Shown: positions 8,294-17,577 of the stretch, one piece after another
How the letters are laid out: the number at the start of each line of letters is the position of its first letter
Position numbering within the stretch: the stretch's first letter is position 1
Assembly: GCA_017620475.1 (NCBI GenBank)
Contig: JAFZQI010000028.1
Coordinates: forward strand, 17,517 to 81,516
Source of the DNA: Clostridiales bacterium
GTDB lineage: Bacteria > Bacillota > Clostridia > Saccharofermentanales > Saccharofermentanaceae
Reading direction: 5' to 3'
DNA length: 64,000 nt
The notes under the pieces: generated by a model
The model's database searches: none
What the model was told of the DNA's origin: nothing
What the model saw: the letters and a program-made list of their open reading frames with translations, nothing else
Translations under genes and position numbers: made by a program

Positions 8294-10989
8294 GCATCCT
8301 CCGGTTCTTCGGCATCAAATGCATCCTCGTCCGATACGGCTTCCATTCTCTTTCGAAGTGCAAGAGATTCGCGGATCCTGCGGATCACGGTAAGGAAGAT
8401 CAGTGCCAAAACGGACGCAACCGAAATCAGCACACAGAGTTTGAACTTCGCAGGATAGTACTCGAGCGAAATATTGTGTGTTCCGGAGCTGAGTTTTAAT
8501 CCCATAAATGCATCGTCGATCGGAAGGACTTCTGCAGACATTCCATCCACCATGGCCGTCCAGTTCTCATCATACGGGATCGTCAGAAAAAGGACTCCGT
8601 CATTTTGGGCTGTGACGATTCCTTCTACATGGGTGGAATCGTAAGAGACGACCTTCATCTGTTCATCGGAAAGTTTCTCCACCATTTCACGGTACATCGG
8701 TTCCACGACTCGGGCACACTGGATCCAAAGATTGCCGCTCAGTCCGTCTTCGTTAAACGAGATCGTGACCGTCTTTTCACAGTTTTCATCCATATATCCG
8801 ATGTCGAGGATCTGGTAGGAACGGCCGGAGTATGATGTTTCTTTCGTCTCTTCTGTCACCGTATCCTTATCGTTGATCTTCACATGGGCACCCTTGTTGG
8901 CGACCACATACACATAAAGGTGTGTACCCGGCTCCACGTCCAAAGGCTTGATGACGACCTGTGCTTTCTTCTTATCCGTGAAGGTGTACTTGTAACCGGT
9001 GCGGGAATTTCCGCCACCTTCGCTCATTCCTTCGGCATCACTCAGTTCAAGTTCAACTTCGGTAAAAACATCTCCGCTGATTCCAAGGCTCTTGACAAAA
9101 GCACTGGTGGAGATAAACGGAACCGAGGTCTGATTCATGTGGTATTCCAGCACCGCCGGATCGACCATATAACCCAGAGCCAAGGCATCCGGATTGACGC
9201 ACTTGCGAAGTGTCGTACCAGACTCGACTTCCTTAAAACAGAACGGGATCGGCGAGGTCTTATAGATATCGTACATGTTCCGTACGCCGAAAAGCGTACC
9301 TGTCACCTCGGTCATACCGAAGTTTCGCATGCTGTTGATGCCGTTGTTATGGAAACCCAGATTCTTGATGAACTTAACAAAGCTCTCCCGGGCGGTCGAG
9401 GTGAAAATGGAGATTCCTTTCATGTTGTAGAGTGCCGGCTGATTACAGATATATGCCGGATAGATCTCCGAACGTTCAAAGCCGTATTCGCACTTCTCCT
9501 CGGACTCCTCCATCATCTGCTGGACTTCATCGTAGTGGGATGCGTAGAACTCCCATCCGGTAAAGCTCTCGTGTGCCGCCACAAGGCTTACTGTCGCAAT
9601 CGTCGAGGTAGCAAGTTCGGCCGTTAAGATGGAGAACAGAAGGATCTGCTGGAACATGGCGCTTTTCTTCCCCTCGCCGATCACCCGCATGGCCGCGGTG
9701 TACAGGATCAGGAAAAGGAACGAAAGCCCGAGAGCCAGATATCCTTCCTCCCCTTCTCCGATCTTCTCGTAAAGGATCAGATAACCGATCATGCACATGC
9801 AGGGAACCATCAGTTCCCGCTTCGTAAAACTCTTGAGGTTTCTTAAGACCTTATAGCCCATGATGACCACAAGGAAAGAGATCAGGAAAGCCTGTCGGTA
9901 AGGGATCTGGTTCGGGAAGTGGAATCCGTGCCAGATATAAGTCATCATGCGGCTGCTCAGGCTTACATACATGATGGCCAGTCCCACGCCATAAGCGATC
10001 TTCTCACGCAGACGGATCTTCTTGCAAAGGAAGAAAAGCGGGATCAGCATCGCCACGAAGACGCCGCAGTATACATTGGCCATACCATCGCGGATATTCG
10101 GATTCGGCGCGATCAGGAAACGGCTGATGAAGTCGAACATGTCGTTCATGACGGTAAACTCTTTCGGGAAGGTTCCGCCGGTAGCCGAAGACTTCTGAAG
10201 CGTGATATACGTTGATAAAGTCAGGAATGCAGAAAGGCCTCCGCCGATGAGAGAATACACCGCGAAACGCCAAACCGCCGACCAGAAGTTCTTAAGCGTG
10301 ATCTTCTCCGTAATGGAGACATAGAGGATCGGCGCATAGAACACCAGGAACAGGCAGACAAAATAGCCGGAGTAGAAGTTGGAGATCAGGCAGACGGCAA
10401 GGGAGATGCAGTAAAGAAGAGGCTTCTTGTCCCGGAACATCTTGATCAGGCCGAGAACGATCAGCGGCAGAAGCACCACCGCATCATGCCACATGATATT
10501 CCAGAAATAGGAGATCGCCCATCCGCAAAGCGCATATGCCGACGAGAATGAAGTCAGGAACAGATCGCGTCTGCCCTTGTCCAGTTCTTTGAGAAGATAC
10601 GACATGAAAAGGCCCGTGAGTCCGCAGCGGAGTATCGCCAGGAAAGCAATACAGTCGCCGACATATTTCGGCGGAAAAAAGATCGCCAGGATATTCAGCG
10701 GGCTGGCCGAATAGTTGGCAAAGACCGCCCAGTAATTGGTTCCGAGGCCGACATTCCAGGAGAAGAAAAGGCTCTGTCCGGAAAGGATCTTATTTCTGGT
10801 TTCCACGAGAAAAGGAGCGTACTGGTGATAGCAGTCGACCGTCAGGATCATGTTCTCGCCGGTAGCGAAAGGATGGACCTGCAATATCGCAAAAATCACC
10901 ATCATGATGAATGACGGGATGAAAAAGGCATATATGTGAAACTGGCGTTCCGATAACTTGCGCAGGAAGCGCTTGTTTGATGGTCGCAT
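8290..10989 (-). CDS. YfhO family polytopic membrane protein (first of a tandem pair)
   Basis: 899 residues, a paralogue of the next gene: N-terminal helix, the loop with VDCYHQYAPF and SWNVGLGTNYWAV, a long multi-helix region, an extracytoplasmic domain and a last helix near residue 855 with a very acidic C-terminal tail. The family is implicated in adding sugars to teichoic acids or related polymers from undecaprenyl-phosphate donors; here that is an inference. The start ATG 10989 has GAGGA upstream and heads the three-gene operon behind the promoter at 11053-11081. Two divergent YfhO copies suggest two acceptors or a heteromer. Confidence 0.85.
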   Translation of the reverse strand: MRPSNKRFLRKLSERQFHIYAFFIPSFIMMVIFAILQVHPFATGENMILTVDCYHQYAPFLVETRNKILSGQSLFFSWNVGLGTNYWAVFANYSASPLNILAIFFPPKYVGDCIAFLAILRCGLTGLFMSYLLKELDKGRRDLFLTSFSSAYALCGWAISYFWNIMWHDAVVLLPLIVLGLIKMFRDKKPLLYCISLAVCLISNFYSGYFVCLFLVFYAPILYVSITEKITLKNFWSAVWRFAVYSLIGGGLSAFLTLSTYITLQKSSATGGTFPKEFTVMNDMFDFISRFLIAPNPNIRDGMANVYCGVFVAMLIPLFFLCKKIRLREKIAYGVGLAIMYVSLSSRMMTYIWHGFHFPNQIPYRQAFLISFLVVIMGYKVLRNLKSFTKRELMVPCMCMIGYLILYEKIGEGEEGYLALGLSFLFLILYTAAMRVIGEGKKSAMFQQILLFSILTAELATSTIATVSLVAAHESFTGWEFYASHYDEVQQMMEESEEKCEYGFERSEIYPAYICNQPALYNMKGISIFTSTARESFVKFIKNLGFHNNGINSMRNFGMTEVTGTLFGVRNMYDIYKTSPIPFCFKEVESGTTLRKCVNPDALALGYMVDPAVLEYHMNQTSVPFISTSAFVKSLGISGDVFTEVELELSDAEGMSEGGGNSRTGYKYTFTDKKKAQVVIKPLDVEPGTHLYVYVVANKGAHVKINDKDTVTEETKETSYSGRSYQILDIGYMDENCEKTVTISFNEDGLSGNLWIQCARVVEPMYREMVEKLSDEQMKVVSYDSTHVEGIVTAQNDGVLFLTIPYDENWTAMVDGMSAEVLPIDDAFMGLKLSSGTHNISLEYYPAKFKLCVLISVASVLALIFLTVIRRIRESLALRKRMEAVSDEDAFDAEEPEDA

Positions 10990-11052
10990 GTTCGTTCCTC
11001 GTAATTACTTCCAAAGTTTCTTTTAATAGGATTATAAAAATCCGTACGCATA

Positions 11053-11081
11053 ATTGTATCACATAGAGGAAGGTACGGCAA
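11053..11081 (-). promoter_or_regulatory. Predicted promoter of the YfhO-exonuclease operon
   Basis: On the minus strand TTGCCG (11081-11076), a 17-bp spacer and TACAAT (11058-11053) preceded by TGA. It is 64 bp upstream of ATG 10989. Confidence 0.5.
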
Positions 11082-11098
11082 AAATATCCTGACCCGGT

Positions 11099-11117
11099 GC
11101 TTTTCGAAACGAAAAGC
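11099..11117. repeat. Inverted repeat built from the dispersed AAAAGCAC motif
   Basis: GCTTTTCG, AAA loop, CGAAAAGC: a perfect 8-bp palindrome inside the divergent promoter region of the YfhO and foldase genes. The genes on both sides point away from it, so it is not a terminator for either. Confidence 0.6.
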
Positions 11118-11249
11118 GCAGAAAATTATCGGATCTACCGCTTTTCTAAGAGTTCTGTAACTTTACGGAAATAGTTTTTGCATACCATTTATGTTAGAGT
11201 AGATGTTGAGTAGTTGTATAACTTCTATGCGAAAAGATGGATAGGATCT

Positions 11250-13100
11250 ATGAAGAAAAATAAGCACAATAAAGACGACCGCTCTTCGGAGAATTTGATG
11301 CCGTCGAATGAAAATATTACCGATGCAAAAGCACTGTCTTCCGCAGCGGATCCGGACATGCCGGCGGAAGCTGTGCCAACCGGGGAGAATCTGTCTGAAA
11401 CTCAGGCGGAACAGCCTTCCGATTGGCAAGGCTCTCCGGATGTGGCTGATGAGCCTTCGGCGGAATACGCAGAAGACATCGATGCGGTTTCGGACGCAGG
11501 TCTTGCTACGGCATCTGATGAAGATCTTTCTTCTTTACCTGAGCAGGAAGCATGGATCCCGGACGAACCGGCTCCTATGGAACTGGGCGCGCATGAAGTA
11601 CATACTCTCATCAACGAAGAGGATCCGGATGCGCCGATCTTTACCGAGACTTCGACTAAGCCTTCTGATGCGACACTGAACTCGAAGGGAAAGAAAGTCA
11701 CCTGGAAGCCGAAGATGTTCCTTATCGCCATGGGAATCATTGCGATACTCATTTTGATCTGGTCCGTCATCTCTCTGGGAAATCTCAACGAACGCATGAC
11801 CAGTCCCCTCACCGTCGGGAACCGGGATGTTTCTAATGCGGAATTCAGTTTCATGTATCACTACGTGCTTCTGGAGAATGGCGTAGATATTTTCAAAGAG
11901 AACACGGAAAAGATGCTTCAGGCTCCGGGCGAAAACGGATTCCCCACCTATCGCGACTACTTCCTGGATATTACGGCCAAGGAGATCCAGACGACCTATA
12001 TGCTGTACGATGATGCGTTGGAACACGGGTATTCGATCACGGATGATCACAGAGAACGTGCACAGGCGTATGTGGATTGGCTGAAGACGAAAGCGGATGC
12101 GATCCACGTGGATCTGGATACCTACATCAAAGGCACTTTCGGACCTTACGTTACCAAGAGCCTGATCCTGCAGATCCTGCCGAAGGTATACTTCGCAGAA
12201 GACTATGCCGGTCACCAGAAACTGCAGGAGCTGAAGGCCACGCCGGAACAGGCGGAGGCAGCATATCAGGATTCCAGAAACTCCTACGATCTGGTTTCCT
12301 ACCGTGTGCTTCGTATGACATTCGAGGCACGTGAAGAGAACTATGTCACGACAGCGAATATTCACGCACAGAAGATCGTTGATGAGATCGATCACGACCA
12401 GAGCAAGTTTGAATCCGTAGCTGCGAAATACTTCTCCGGAGAAGCCCAGCAGCGCCTGCTGGTTCCGGACTCTACGCTTCATAAGCGTGTCCGTTTCTCG
12501 GAGATCAACGAGAAAGACTGGAAAGCCTGGCTGTTCGACACTTCGCGCCAGCCCGGCGATTGTGAGATCTTCCATGACGAGTACGGATTCCCGATCATCT
12601 TCTGTTTCGTGGAGCGTGTCCGTCAGGAAGAACCGCTGCGTAACGTGCGCTTCTTCTACATTAACCTCGAGGATCAGGAAACGGGACGTGCCGGTATCCC
12701 TGCCAGCGAGATCATTCCGCTTTCGCAGACGATCTTTGACAGCATCACGGATGAAGCCAGCATGATCACGCTGGAGACCACTTATGCGGATGAACTCATG
12801 GACGGTTCAATGAGAACGCTTCAGCAGACAGCGATCTATCCCGGCAACAACCCGGAAGATGTGGATGAGTGGATCTTCGATCCGACAAGACAGCGCGGCG
12901 ATAAGATCATGTTCGAAAGAGATAATCAGATGCTGATCCTGTTCTACGTGGAAGCATCTCCGAATCCGGAATGGTATGACCGCGTAAACAGCTTTATCCG
13001 CATGGATAACTATCAGCAGTTTGTAAGCGGACATCTGAAAGACTACTCTTACACGTTCCACGAAGAGGGATTAAAGTACATTGAAGACATTCCGTCGTAA
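11250..13100 (+). CDS. Membrane-anchored SurA/PrsA-like foldase protein
   Basis: 616 residues. Residues 1-150 are a hydrophilic, very acidic, low-complexity cytoplasmic part; one membrane helix lies at about 156-177; the remaining 440 residues are extracytoplasmic. After the helix the text VGNRDVSNAEFSFMYHYVL and the following helical region resemble the SurA N-terminal chaperone domain, and two segments with the form of PPIC-like repeats (DLVSYRVLRMTF; RNVRFFYINL) follow. No cysteine lipobox is present, unlike classical PrsA. ATG 11250 is preferred over the TTG at 11214, although its ribosome site (AGGATCT) is weak. A role in folding exported proteins is inferred; isomerase activity is uncertain because the parvulin core is degenerate. 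Confidence 0.65.
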   Translation: MKKNKHNKDDRSSENLMPSNENITDAKALSSAADPDMPAEAVPTGENLSETQAEQPSDWQGSPDVADEPSAEYAEDIDAVSDAGLATASDEDLSSLPEQEAWIPDEPAPMELGAHEVHTLINEEDPDAPIFTETSTKPSDATLNSKGKKVTWKPKMFLIAMGIIAILILIWSVISLGNLNERMTSPLTVGNRDVSNAEFSFMYHYVLLENGVDIFKENTEKMLQAPGENGFPTYRDYFLDITAKEIQTTYMLYDDALEHGYSITDDHRERAQAYVDWLKTKADAIHVDLDTYIKGTFGPYVTKSLILQILPKVYFAEDYAGHQKLQELKATPEQAEAAYQDSRNSYDLVSYRVLRMTFEAREENYVTTANIHAQKIVDEIDHDQSKFESVAAKYFSGEAQQRLLVPDSTLHKRVRFSEINEKDWKAWLFDTSRQPGDCEIFHDEYGFPIIFCFVERVRQEEPLRNVRFFYINLEDQETGRAGIPASEIIPLSQTIFDSITDEASMITLETTYADELMDGSMRTLQQTAIYPGNNPEDVDEWIFDPTRQRGDKIMFERDNQMLILFYVEASPNPEWYDRVNSFIRMDNYQQFVSGHLKDYSYTFHEEGLKYIEDIPS

Positions 13101-13148
13101 CGGAAGTGCAGGTAACGATAACCGGTTTGACGAAACTAATGTCGGAAA

Positions 13149-13271
13149 TCAGCCCATGTGCATGATGATGGCGATCAGCACCAGTATGGACGAGAGCATC
13201 ATGATAGACAGAATGAGGGCAAGAAGCCTTGCGCCTGTGCTATAGCGAGATTTTCCCCGATTGACTCTCAT
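13149..13271 (-). CDS. 40-residue single-span membrane peptide
   Basis: The frame reads a basic N-terminus MRVNRGKSRYSTGARL followed by one hydrophobic helix (LALILSIMMLSSILVLIAII) and ends HMG. It is preceded by a strong ribosome site, AAAGGAGG at 9 bases from the ATG. The Ser-Lys/Arg-Tyr-Ser-Thr-Gly-Ala-Arg phrase before a helix resembles small Prli42/DUF4044-like membrane peptides of Firmicutes. It stands alone between the foldase gene and a broken gene. That it is translated is inferred from the ribosome site and the membrane-protein design. Confidence 0.6.
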   Translation of the reverse strand: MRVNRGKSRYSTGARLLALILSIMMLSSILVLIAIIMHMG

Positions 13272-13326
13272 ACGGTGAGTCCTCCTTTAACATGCTAGAG
13301 ATAGTGTATCACGAAGGCGGTTTTTG

Positions 13327-14032
13327 TCAAACTTCTTTCCTGACCAGGATCGTTCCGTACTGACCTTCGTCTTGGATCTGCAGGCCGTATTGTGCGATAT
13401 ACCAGTCGCGGATATCTTCGTAGCCGGAGCCGACAAACACGGCATCCGGCACACGTTCCGGATTGCGGGAATAGAACAGTTCCAGTCTTCCGATCACGAA
13501 AGAATTGAGGTTTTCTTCCGAGTAATTATGTAGTCCCGACAGCCATTCGGACGGGGCGCACATGACCACGTCCCAATCCTCCAGGAATATCCTGGACGTC
13601 TTCTCTTCTTTCTTCACGAAAAGGCACACCGGCGCCAGAATATTGAGGGGGAACATCACATAGTTCAGCGGGTAATCATTGACCTTCGGAGTCAGCCCCA
13701 TGACCGTGATCCCGATCATCAGGCCGAGCACCGGTACCGCCGATAGGAACAGCTACCACTCTCTCTTCTTCGTAAGCTCCGGATGGAGATAGAAGATCAC
13801 CCCCAGCACCGCGACCATCAGGATGACATACAGGGAAAACGGAGCAACATTCAGAACATTCCATACATACCGCACCAGGATCATAACCGGATTATGCTGC
13901 GGATGCTCCGGGTCCTCCAGGATCTGGGGGATATTCTTTATGACGTCGGAAAAGGACGCCCGGGAGAAAAGATACGAACAATCCCGCCAAAAAGAATATA
14001 TCGTACTTATCGGCAAGCTTTCTGTCTCTCAT
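13327..14032 (-). pseudogene. Broken membrane protein gene (frameshift plus in-frame TAG)
   Basis: An ATG at 14032, 5 bases after the stop of the GH5 gene, opens MRDRKLADKYDIFFLAGLF, a membrane-protein-like start. The frame fails near 13980, where TTTT, CCC and GGG runs lie, and continues one frame over as SRASFSDVIKNIPQ through a second helix (about 13800-13850). It then meets a TAG at 13753-13755 after KKREW and continues in the same frame for another 142 codons (LFLSAVPVLGLMIGI..., ending ILVRKEV). The C-terminal part looks extracytoplasmic. Joined, the product would have about 234 residues with three or so helices. The parent family is not recognised; a polymer or glycosyltransferase-type membrane protein is a guess. 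Two separate lesions argue for real decay rather than one sequencing error. Confidence 0.65.
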
Positions 14033-14036
14033 GATC

Positions 14037-15065
14037 TTACAGATAACGCAGAAGTTCCTCGCGCACGGCATCCATACGGGAATCGGAAATGCCGAAGTCC
14101 ATCTTCTTAAAGTTCCAGGCGGACCGGCCGATCCCGTACTTGGTGAACACCTGATTGATCATGGCATACCACTTGACGGTATCTTCCGGTGCAACACGAT
14201 CGACCACACCATACTCACCGCAATACAGCGCCACGTCCCGTTCCTGTGCCACCTGCAAGGCTTCCGAGAAGATCTTCTCGAAATACTCTGCGCTGAGCGT
14301 AGCCTCCTCCGGGAAACCGCGGAAGCCGGTCGTCACCTGTGACAGATTCCGCACGCCCGCTTCCTCCATTTCCTTGTACGGCGCATCGATACGGATCCGG
14401 AAAGACGTATCCATGGTCGGAATCCACGGCGCACCCTGATGGGTAAAGATCAGCGGCTCATAGCAATGGAAATTGTATATAATGTTCTGATCATACGGCA
14501 TCGCCAGATCCTTGACCGAATCGACACTGTTGTTCCAATATCCTCCGACCAGGATCTTGATCGTCGGGGCGATCTTGCGGATCCGGCGGATACACTCGTA
14601 AGAAATCGAATTCCAAAGGTCACAATAGGACTGGTCGGTCACTTCGTTCAGCAGTTCGAAAGCCAGCCGGTCTTCATACTTCCCGAACCGCTCCGCGACC
14701 CGTTCCCAGAGCGCGTAGAAACGCTCCTGCAGTTTCTTGCTATCGAAGAATCCCTCTTCTCCGAACGCCGGATCGAAGGAATACCCCATGGTCTTATGCA
14801 GGTCGAGTATCATGTTGAGGCCGTACTTGCCGCACCAGTCGATCGCATCCTGAATGTGAGCATAGCCGCTCTCGACCGGATTTCCGTCCTTATCCTCGAT
14901 CAGTTCGTAATCAAAAGGAAGACGGACGTGATCCATGCCCCAGCCTTGAATCGTCTTGATGTCTTCTTCTACTACAAAAGAACTGTATGTTTCTTCCGTA
15001 TCGTCGCACTGGGACAGCCACCCCCCGAGATTGACTCCTTTTTGGTACCCTTTCCAAGTCTTCAT
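14037..15065 (-). CDS. Glycoside hydrolase family 5 enzyme, cytoplasmic
   Basis: 342 residues. It begins GVNLGGWL and has the GH5 landmarks: HVRLPFDYE, the acid/base Glu in FELLNEV and the nucleophile Glu in LYCGEYG, with a Trp near the end (SAWNFKKMDFG). There is no signal peptide, so it acts in the cytoplasm on oligosaccharides taken up by the cell. The subfamily and substrate (beta-glucan, mannan or other) cannot be fixed. The downstream gene starts 5 bases after the stop but is broken. The 3' region of the transporter gene upstream carries the 29-bp repeats. Confidence 0.85.
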   Translation of the reverse strand: MKTWKGYQKGVNLGGWLSQCDDTEETYSSFVVEEDIKTIQGWGMDHVRLPFDYELIEDKDGNPVESGYAHIQDAIDWCGKYGLNMILDLHKTMGYSFDPAFGEEGFFDSKKLQERFYALWERVAERFGKYEDRLAFELLNEVTDQSYCDLWNSISYECIRRIRKIAPTIKILVGGYWNNSVDSVKDLAMPYDQNIIYNFHCYEPLIFTHQGAPWIPTMDTSFRIRIDAPYKEMEEAGVRNLSQVTTGFRGFPEEATLSAEYFEKIFSEALQVAQERDVALYCGEYGVVDRVAPEDTVKWYAMINQVFTKYGIGRSAWNFKKMDFGISDSRMDAVREELLRYL

Positions 15066-15140
15066 GAACCGTCTTCTCCTCTTCTTTGTCTATACTACGC
15101 TCATTATATCAGACTTCGACGAACAGAAGAAATCATTCGA

Positions 15141-15227
15141 GGTCCTTTTCTCGCGAGGAGATCCATCCGGGTCCTTTTCGAGCGGAAGGATCCATCCGGG
15201 TCCTTTTCGCGAGGAGGGATCATTCAG
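15141..15227. repeat. Three 29-bp tandem repeats
   Basis: Units of exactly 29 bp begin GGTCCTTTTC at 15141, 15170 and 15199 and end ATCCATCCG, ATCCATCCG and ATCATTCAG; a trace of an earlier unit end (ATCATTCGA) precedes the first. The third copy runs into the end of the ABC permease gene (stop at 15220-15222). The period is not a multiple of three, and there are no unique spacers, so this is neither coding nor CRISPR. Confidence 0.85.
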
Positions 15228-17577
15228 AGATCAGTTCGTATGCAGAGACCCGCCGGATCGAGCCGGACATCACATAGGTCATCGAGAAGATCAGTATACC
15301 GATCACGGCAACCGTGATAAGGATCAGTACCGGGAAGATGAGAAAACTTACCTTTTCCACACCAAACCCGGAAAGGATCACTTCCAGAAGCGGATTGACC
15401 AGAACATAACCGGCGGCGGCACCGATCACTGATGCAGCCAGCGTGACCGGAAGAAGAGAGAGAGAAAGCTGCAGTTTCAGCTGTTTGCTGGTAAAGCCGA
15501 CCGCTTTCTTGATGCCGAATTCTTTTTCCTTCTTGATGAAGATCGTCTTCAGAAGGATCTTGATGACCAGAAGAATGATCGCCACATTCAGCGCCACCAT
15601 AATCATGACGACCAGGGAGACGGCGGAGATCTCCGTGCCTCTGCCGCTGTGGACCTCATCGTACCAGTTGCCCGTGGCCGAACACTTGCTGCCGAGAAGG
15701 GCTTTGATATCCGAAAGCGCACGGTCGACACTTCCGACACTCGGATCAGAGACCCGGAAGCGGATGATCTGGTAATTGGGATCCACATGGAGACGCTTGA
15801 CACCTTCTTCACTCATGAAAATCCTCTCCCCCATGTTATATACGGCCTGCTGGAACCCGGTGATGATGTACCGTGCGGATATGTTCCCGTTCTTGACTTC
15901 GATCTCATCTCCGATGGTGACACCCAGACGTTTTGCCAGCACCTTCCCGATCACGCATTCGTTGTCTTCCCGAAAAGCAGCTCCCTCATATACGCCGCAG
16001 TCCAGATATTCCGGTTTGTCAGTATAGAAAGTAAATGTCTCGTTGCCTTCGATGCTGATGTTGGTGAAGTTATAGCCGTATACCTGGCTGATGCCGTCAA
16101 TTTGCGATACCTGCTCCATGATTTGATGGGTCTCTTCGGTATCCGTGTTCACGTTAAAGTATCCGTCCGGATTATCCCCGTTGATCAGGTGCATGAACGA
16201 GGTCGGGTCGACTTTGCTGTTATAAAAGAGGACCCCCGAAAACATGATCATAAAGGCGACCACGCTCATCACTCCCAGAAGAATGATATTCTGTCCCTGG
16301 CTCTGCAGCATACTCTTCAGAGCCAGTAGCAGATTCAGGCTGCCTTTTGTGTCTTTAAGCGGAAGATAGTTCTTCGCAAAGCTATGTTCTTTCAGACCGA
16401 ACCGCAGCGCCGTGGCCGGATGCAGATTCTTCAGTTTGATCGTAGACAGGAATACGACGGCGGTCATGGCCACGGCGATGCCGGAGAGGACAAGGATGGT
16501 CGTGCCCGGGCAGAAACGGAGCACCCACTGAACACCGGTGATCGTCTGAAAGACCTTGTCATCCAGAACAGGCATAGTGACGTAGGAGATGGCGCATCCG
16601 ATCACCGCTCCAATCAGGCCGATGATCACATACTCGATGGCCATGGCGGCGCGGATCCCTCCGACGGTGTGCCCGACAGCGCGAAGCGCCCCGATATTCT
16701 TGATGTCCCGATCGATGTTGTTATTGATCGTAAAGACGATCATGATCAGGCATACCGCGAGGACGACGATCGCGAACGCCGTCACCAGTCCGGAAAGAAT
16801 ATCCGCAACAGCAATATACCCTTCTTTGGCCAGGTCACGTTCATAGATGTAGTAGTCGATGCCTTCGGAAGCCATTGCATCCGTCGCCGCCTTCACGGTA
16901 TCCTTCTGGGTGCACTCCGCTGCGCAGTACAGTTTCACCATCTTTTTATTCGCATTCATATTGGTGATCCGGAAGATCTCGTCGGCCCGATTCTGCAGAT
17001 CGGCAAACGTGTCCGTGTCTACCATGACCTCCATCCAGCCGTAGGCGTTTCCGCCGATCAAGGCCTCAAAGATGCCGCCAACTGTAAGGTCTACGTCCCC
17101 CGTCACTTCGAAACGGATGCGGAACCGATCGCCTACATGAATATGATTCACTTTCGCGTAATACGAGTTGAGGTAGATCACGTGCTCTGTGACGGATGCA
17201 TCCAGGTCGATCATCCGGTATGGTTCAGCGGCACCATATTCCCCGTATCGTGTGATCGTGACGCCATCCAGTTCGATGGCATCCGGGGAATCATTGATAA
17301 AGACCTCGGGAGATCCGGGAGAGATCATATCCTGAATGGAGAATTCGGAGATTTCTCTGACCCCGTCAAGGGCCCGGCGGATCTCTTCATCCGATCCGTT
17401 CACATACGCCAAAACCTCTGCCTCATGCGTCTTTTCGCATTTCTCGTCATAGATCGAACTGTACTGTCCGGTAAAAAGGCCGGTGTGAAGCAGAAGCGAA
17501 GACAGTATCAGGATCATGAGGAAAGCCAGAAGGACGTTCCTGTCTTTGCGGATATTTGCTTTGATTAACTTTACCAT
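15220..17577 (-). CDS. FtsX-like ABC transporter permease
   Basis: 785 residues with an N-terminal helix (about 15-35), a large extracytoplasmic domain, three helices around 260-380, a fourth helix near 430 with a second extracytoplasmic part, and three C-terminal helices from about 665. Two FtsX domains of the MacB/LolC type are visible. Such permeases pair with an ATPase for export or for sensing antimicrobial peptides. It overlaps the ATPase gene upstream by seven bases. A two-component system lies just beyond the AT-rich islet, so a Bce-like sensing and detoxification module is possible but unproven. Confidence 0.85.
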   Translation of the reverse strand: MVKLIKANIRKDRNVLLAFLMILILSSLLLHTGLFTGQYSSIYDEKCEKTHEAEVLAYVNGSDEEIRRALDGVREISEFSIQDMISPGSPEVFINDSPDAIELDGVTITRYGEYGAAEPYRMIDLDASVTEHVIYLNSYYAKVNHIHVGDRFRIRFEVTGDVDLTVGGIFEALIGGNAYGWMEVMVDTDTFADLQNRADEIFRITNMNANKKMVKLYCAAECTQKDTVKAATDAMASEGIDYYIYERDLAKEGYIAVADILSGLVTAFAIVVLAVCLIMIVFTINNNIDRDIKNIGALRAVGHTVGGIRAAMAIEYVIIGLIGAVIGCAISYVTMPVLDDKVFQTITGVQWVLRFCPGTTILVLSGIAVAMTAVVFLSTIKLKNLHPATALRFGLKEHSFAKNYLPLKDTKGSLNLLLALKSMLQSQGQNIILLGVMSVVAFMIMFSGVLFYNSKVDPTSFMHLINGDNPDGYFNVNTDTEETHQIMEQVSQIDGISQVYGYNFTNISIEGNETFTFYTDKPEYLDCGVYEGAAFREDNECVIGKVLAKRLGVTIGDEIEVKNGNISARYIITGFQQAVYNMGERIFMSEEGVKRLHVDPNYQIIRFRVSDPSVGSVDRALSDIKALLGSKCSATGNWYDEVHSGRGTEISAVSLVVMIMVALNVAIILLVIKILLKTIFIKKEKEFGIKKAVGFTSKQLKLQLSLSLLPVTLAASVIGAAAGYVLVNPLLEVILSGFGVEKVSFLIFPVLILITVAVIGILIFSMTYVMSGSIRRVSAYELISE

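Noticed and set aside
13753..13755. TAG codon read as pyrrolysine
   Set aside because: The gene also has a frameshift, and no pyl genes or methylamine methyltransferase are in the window.
15141..15227. Repeats as a CRISPR array
   Set aside because: The 29-bp units are directly adjacent with no unique spacers, and no cas gene is near.
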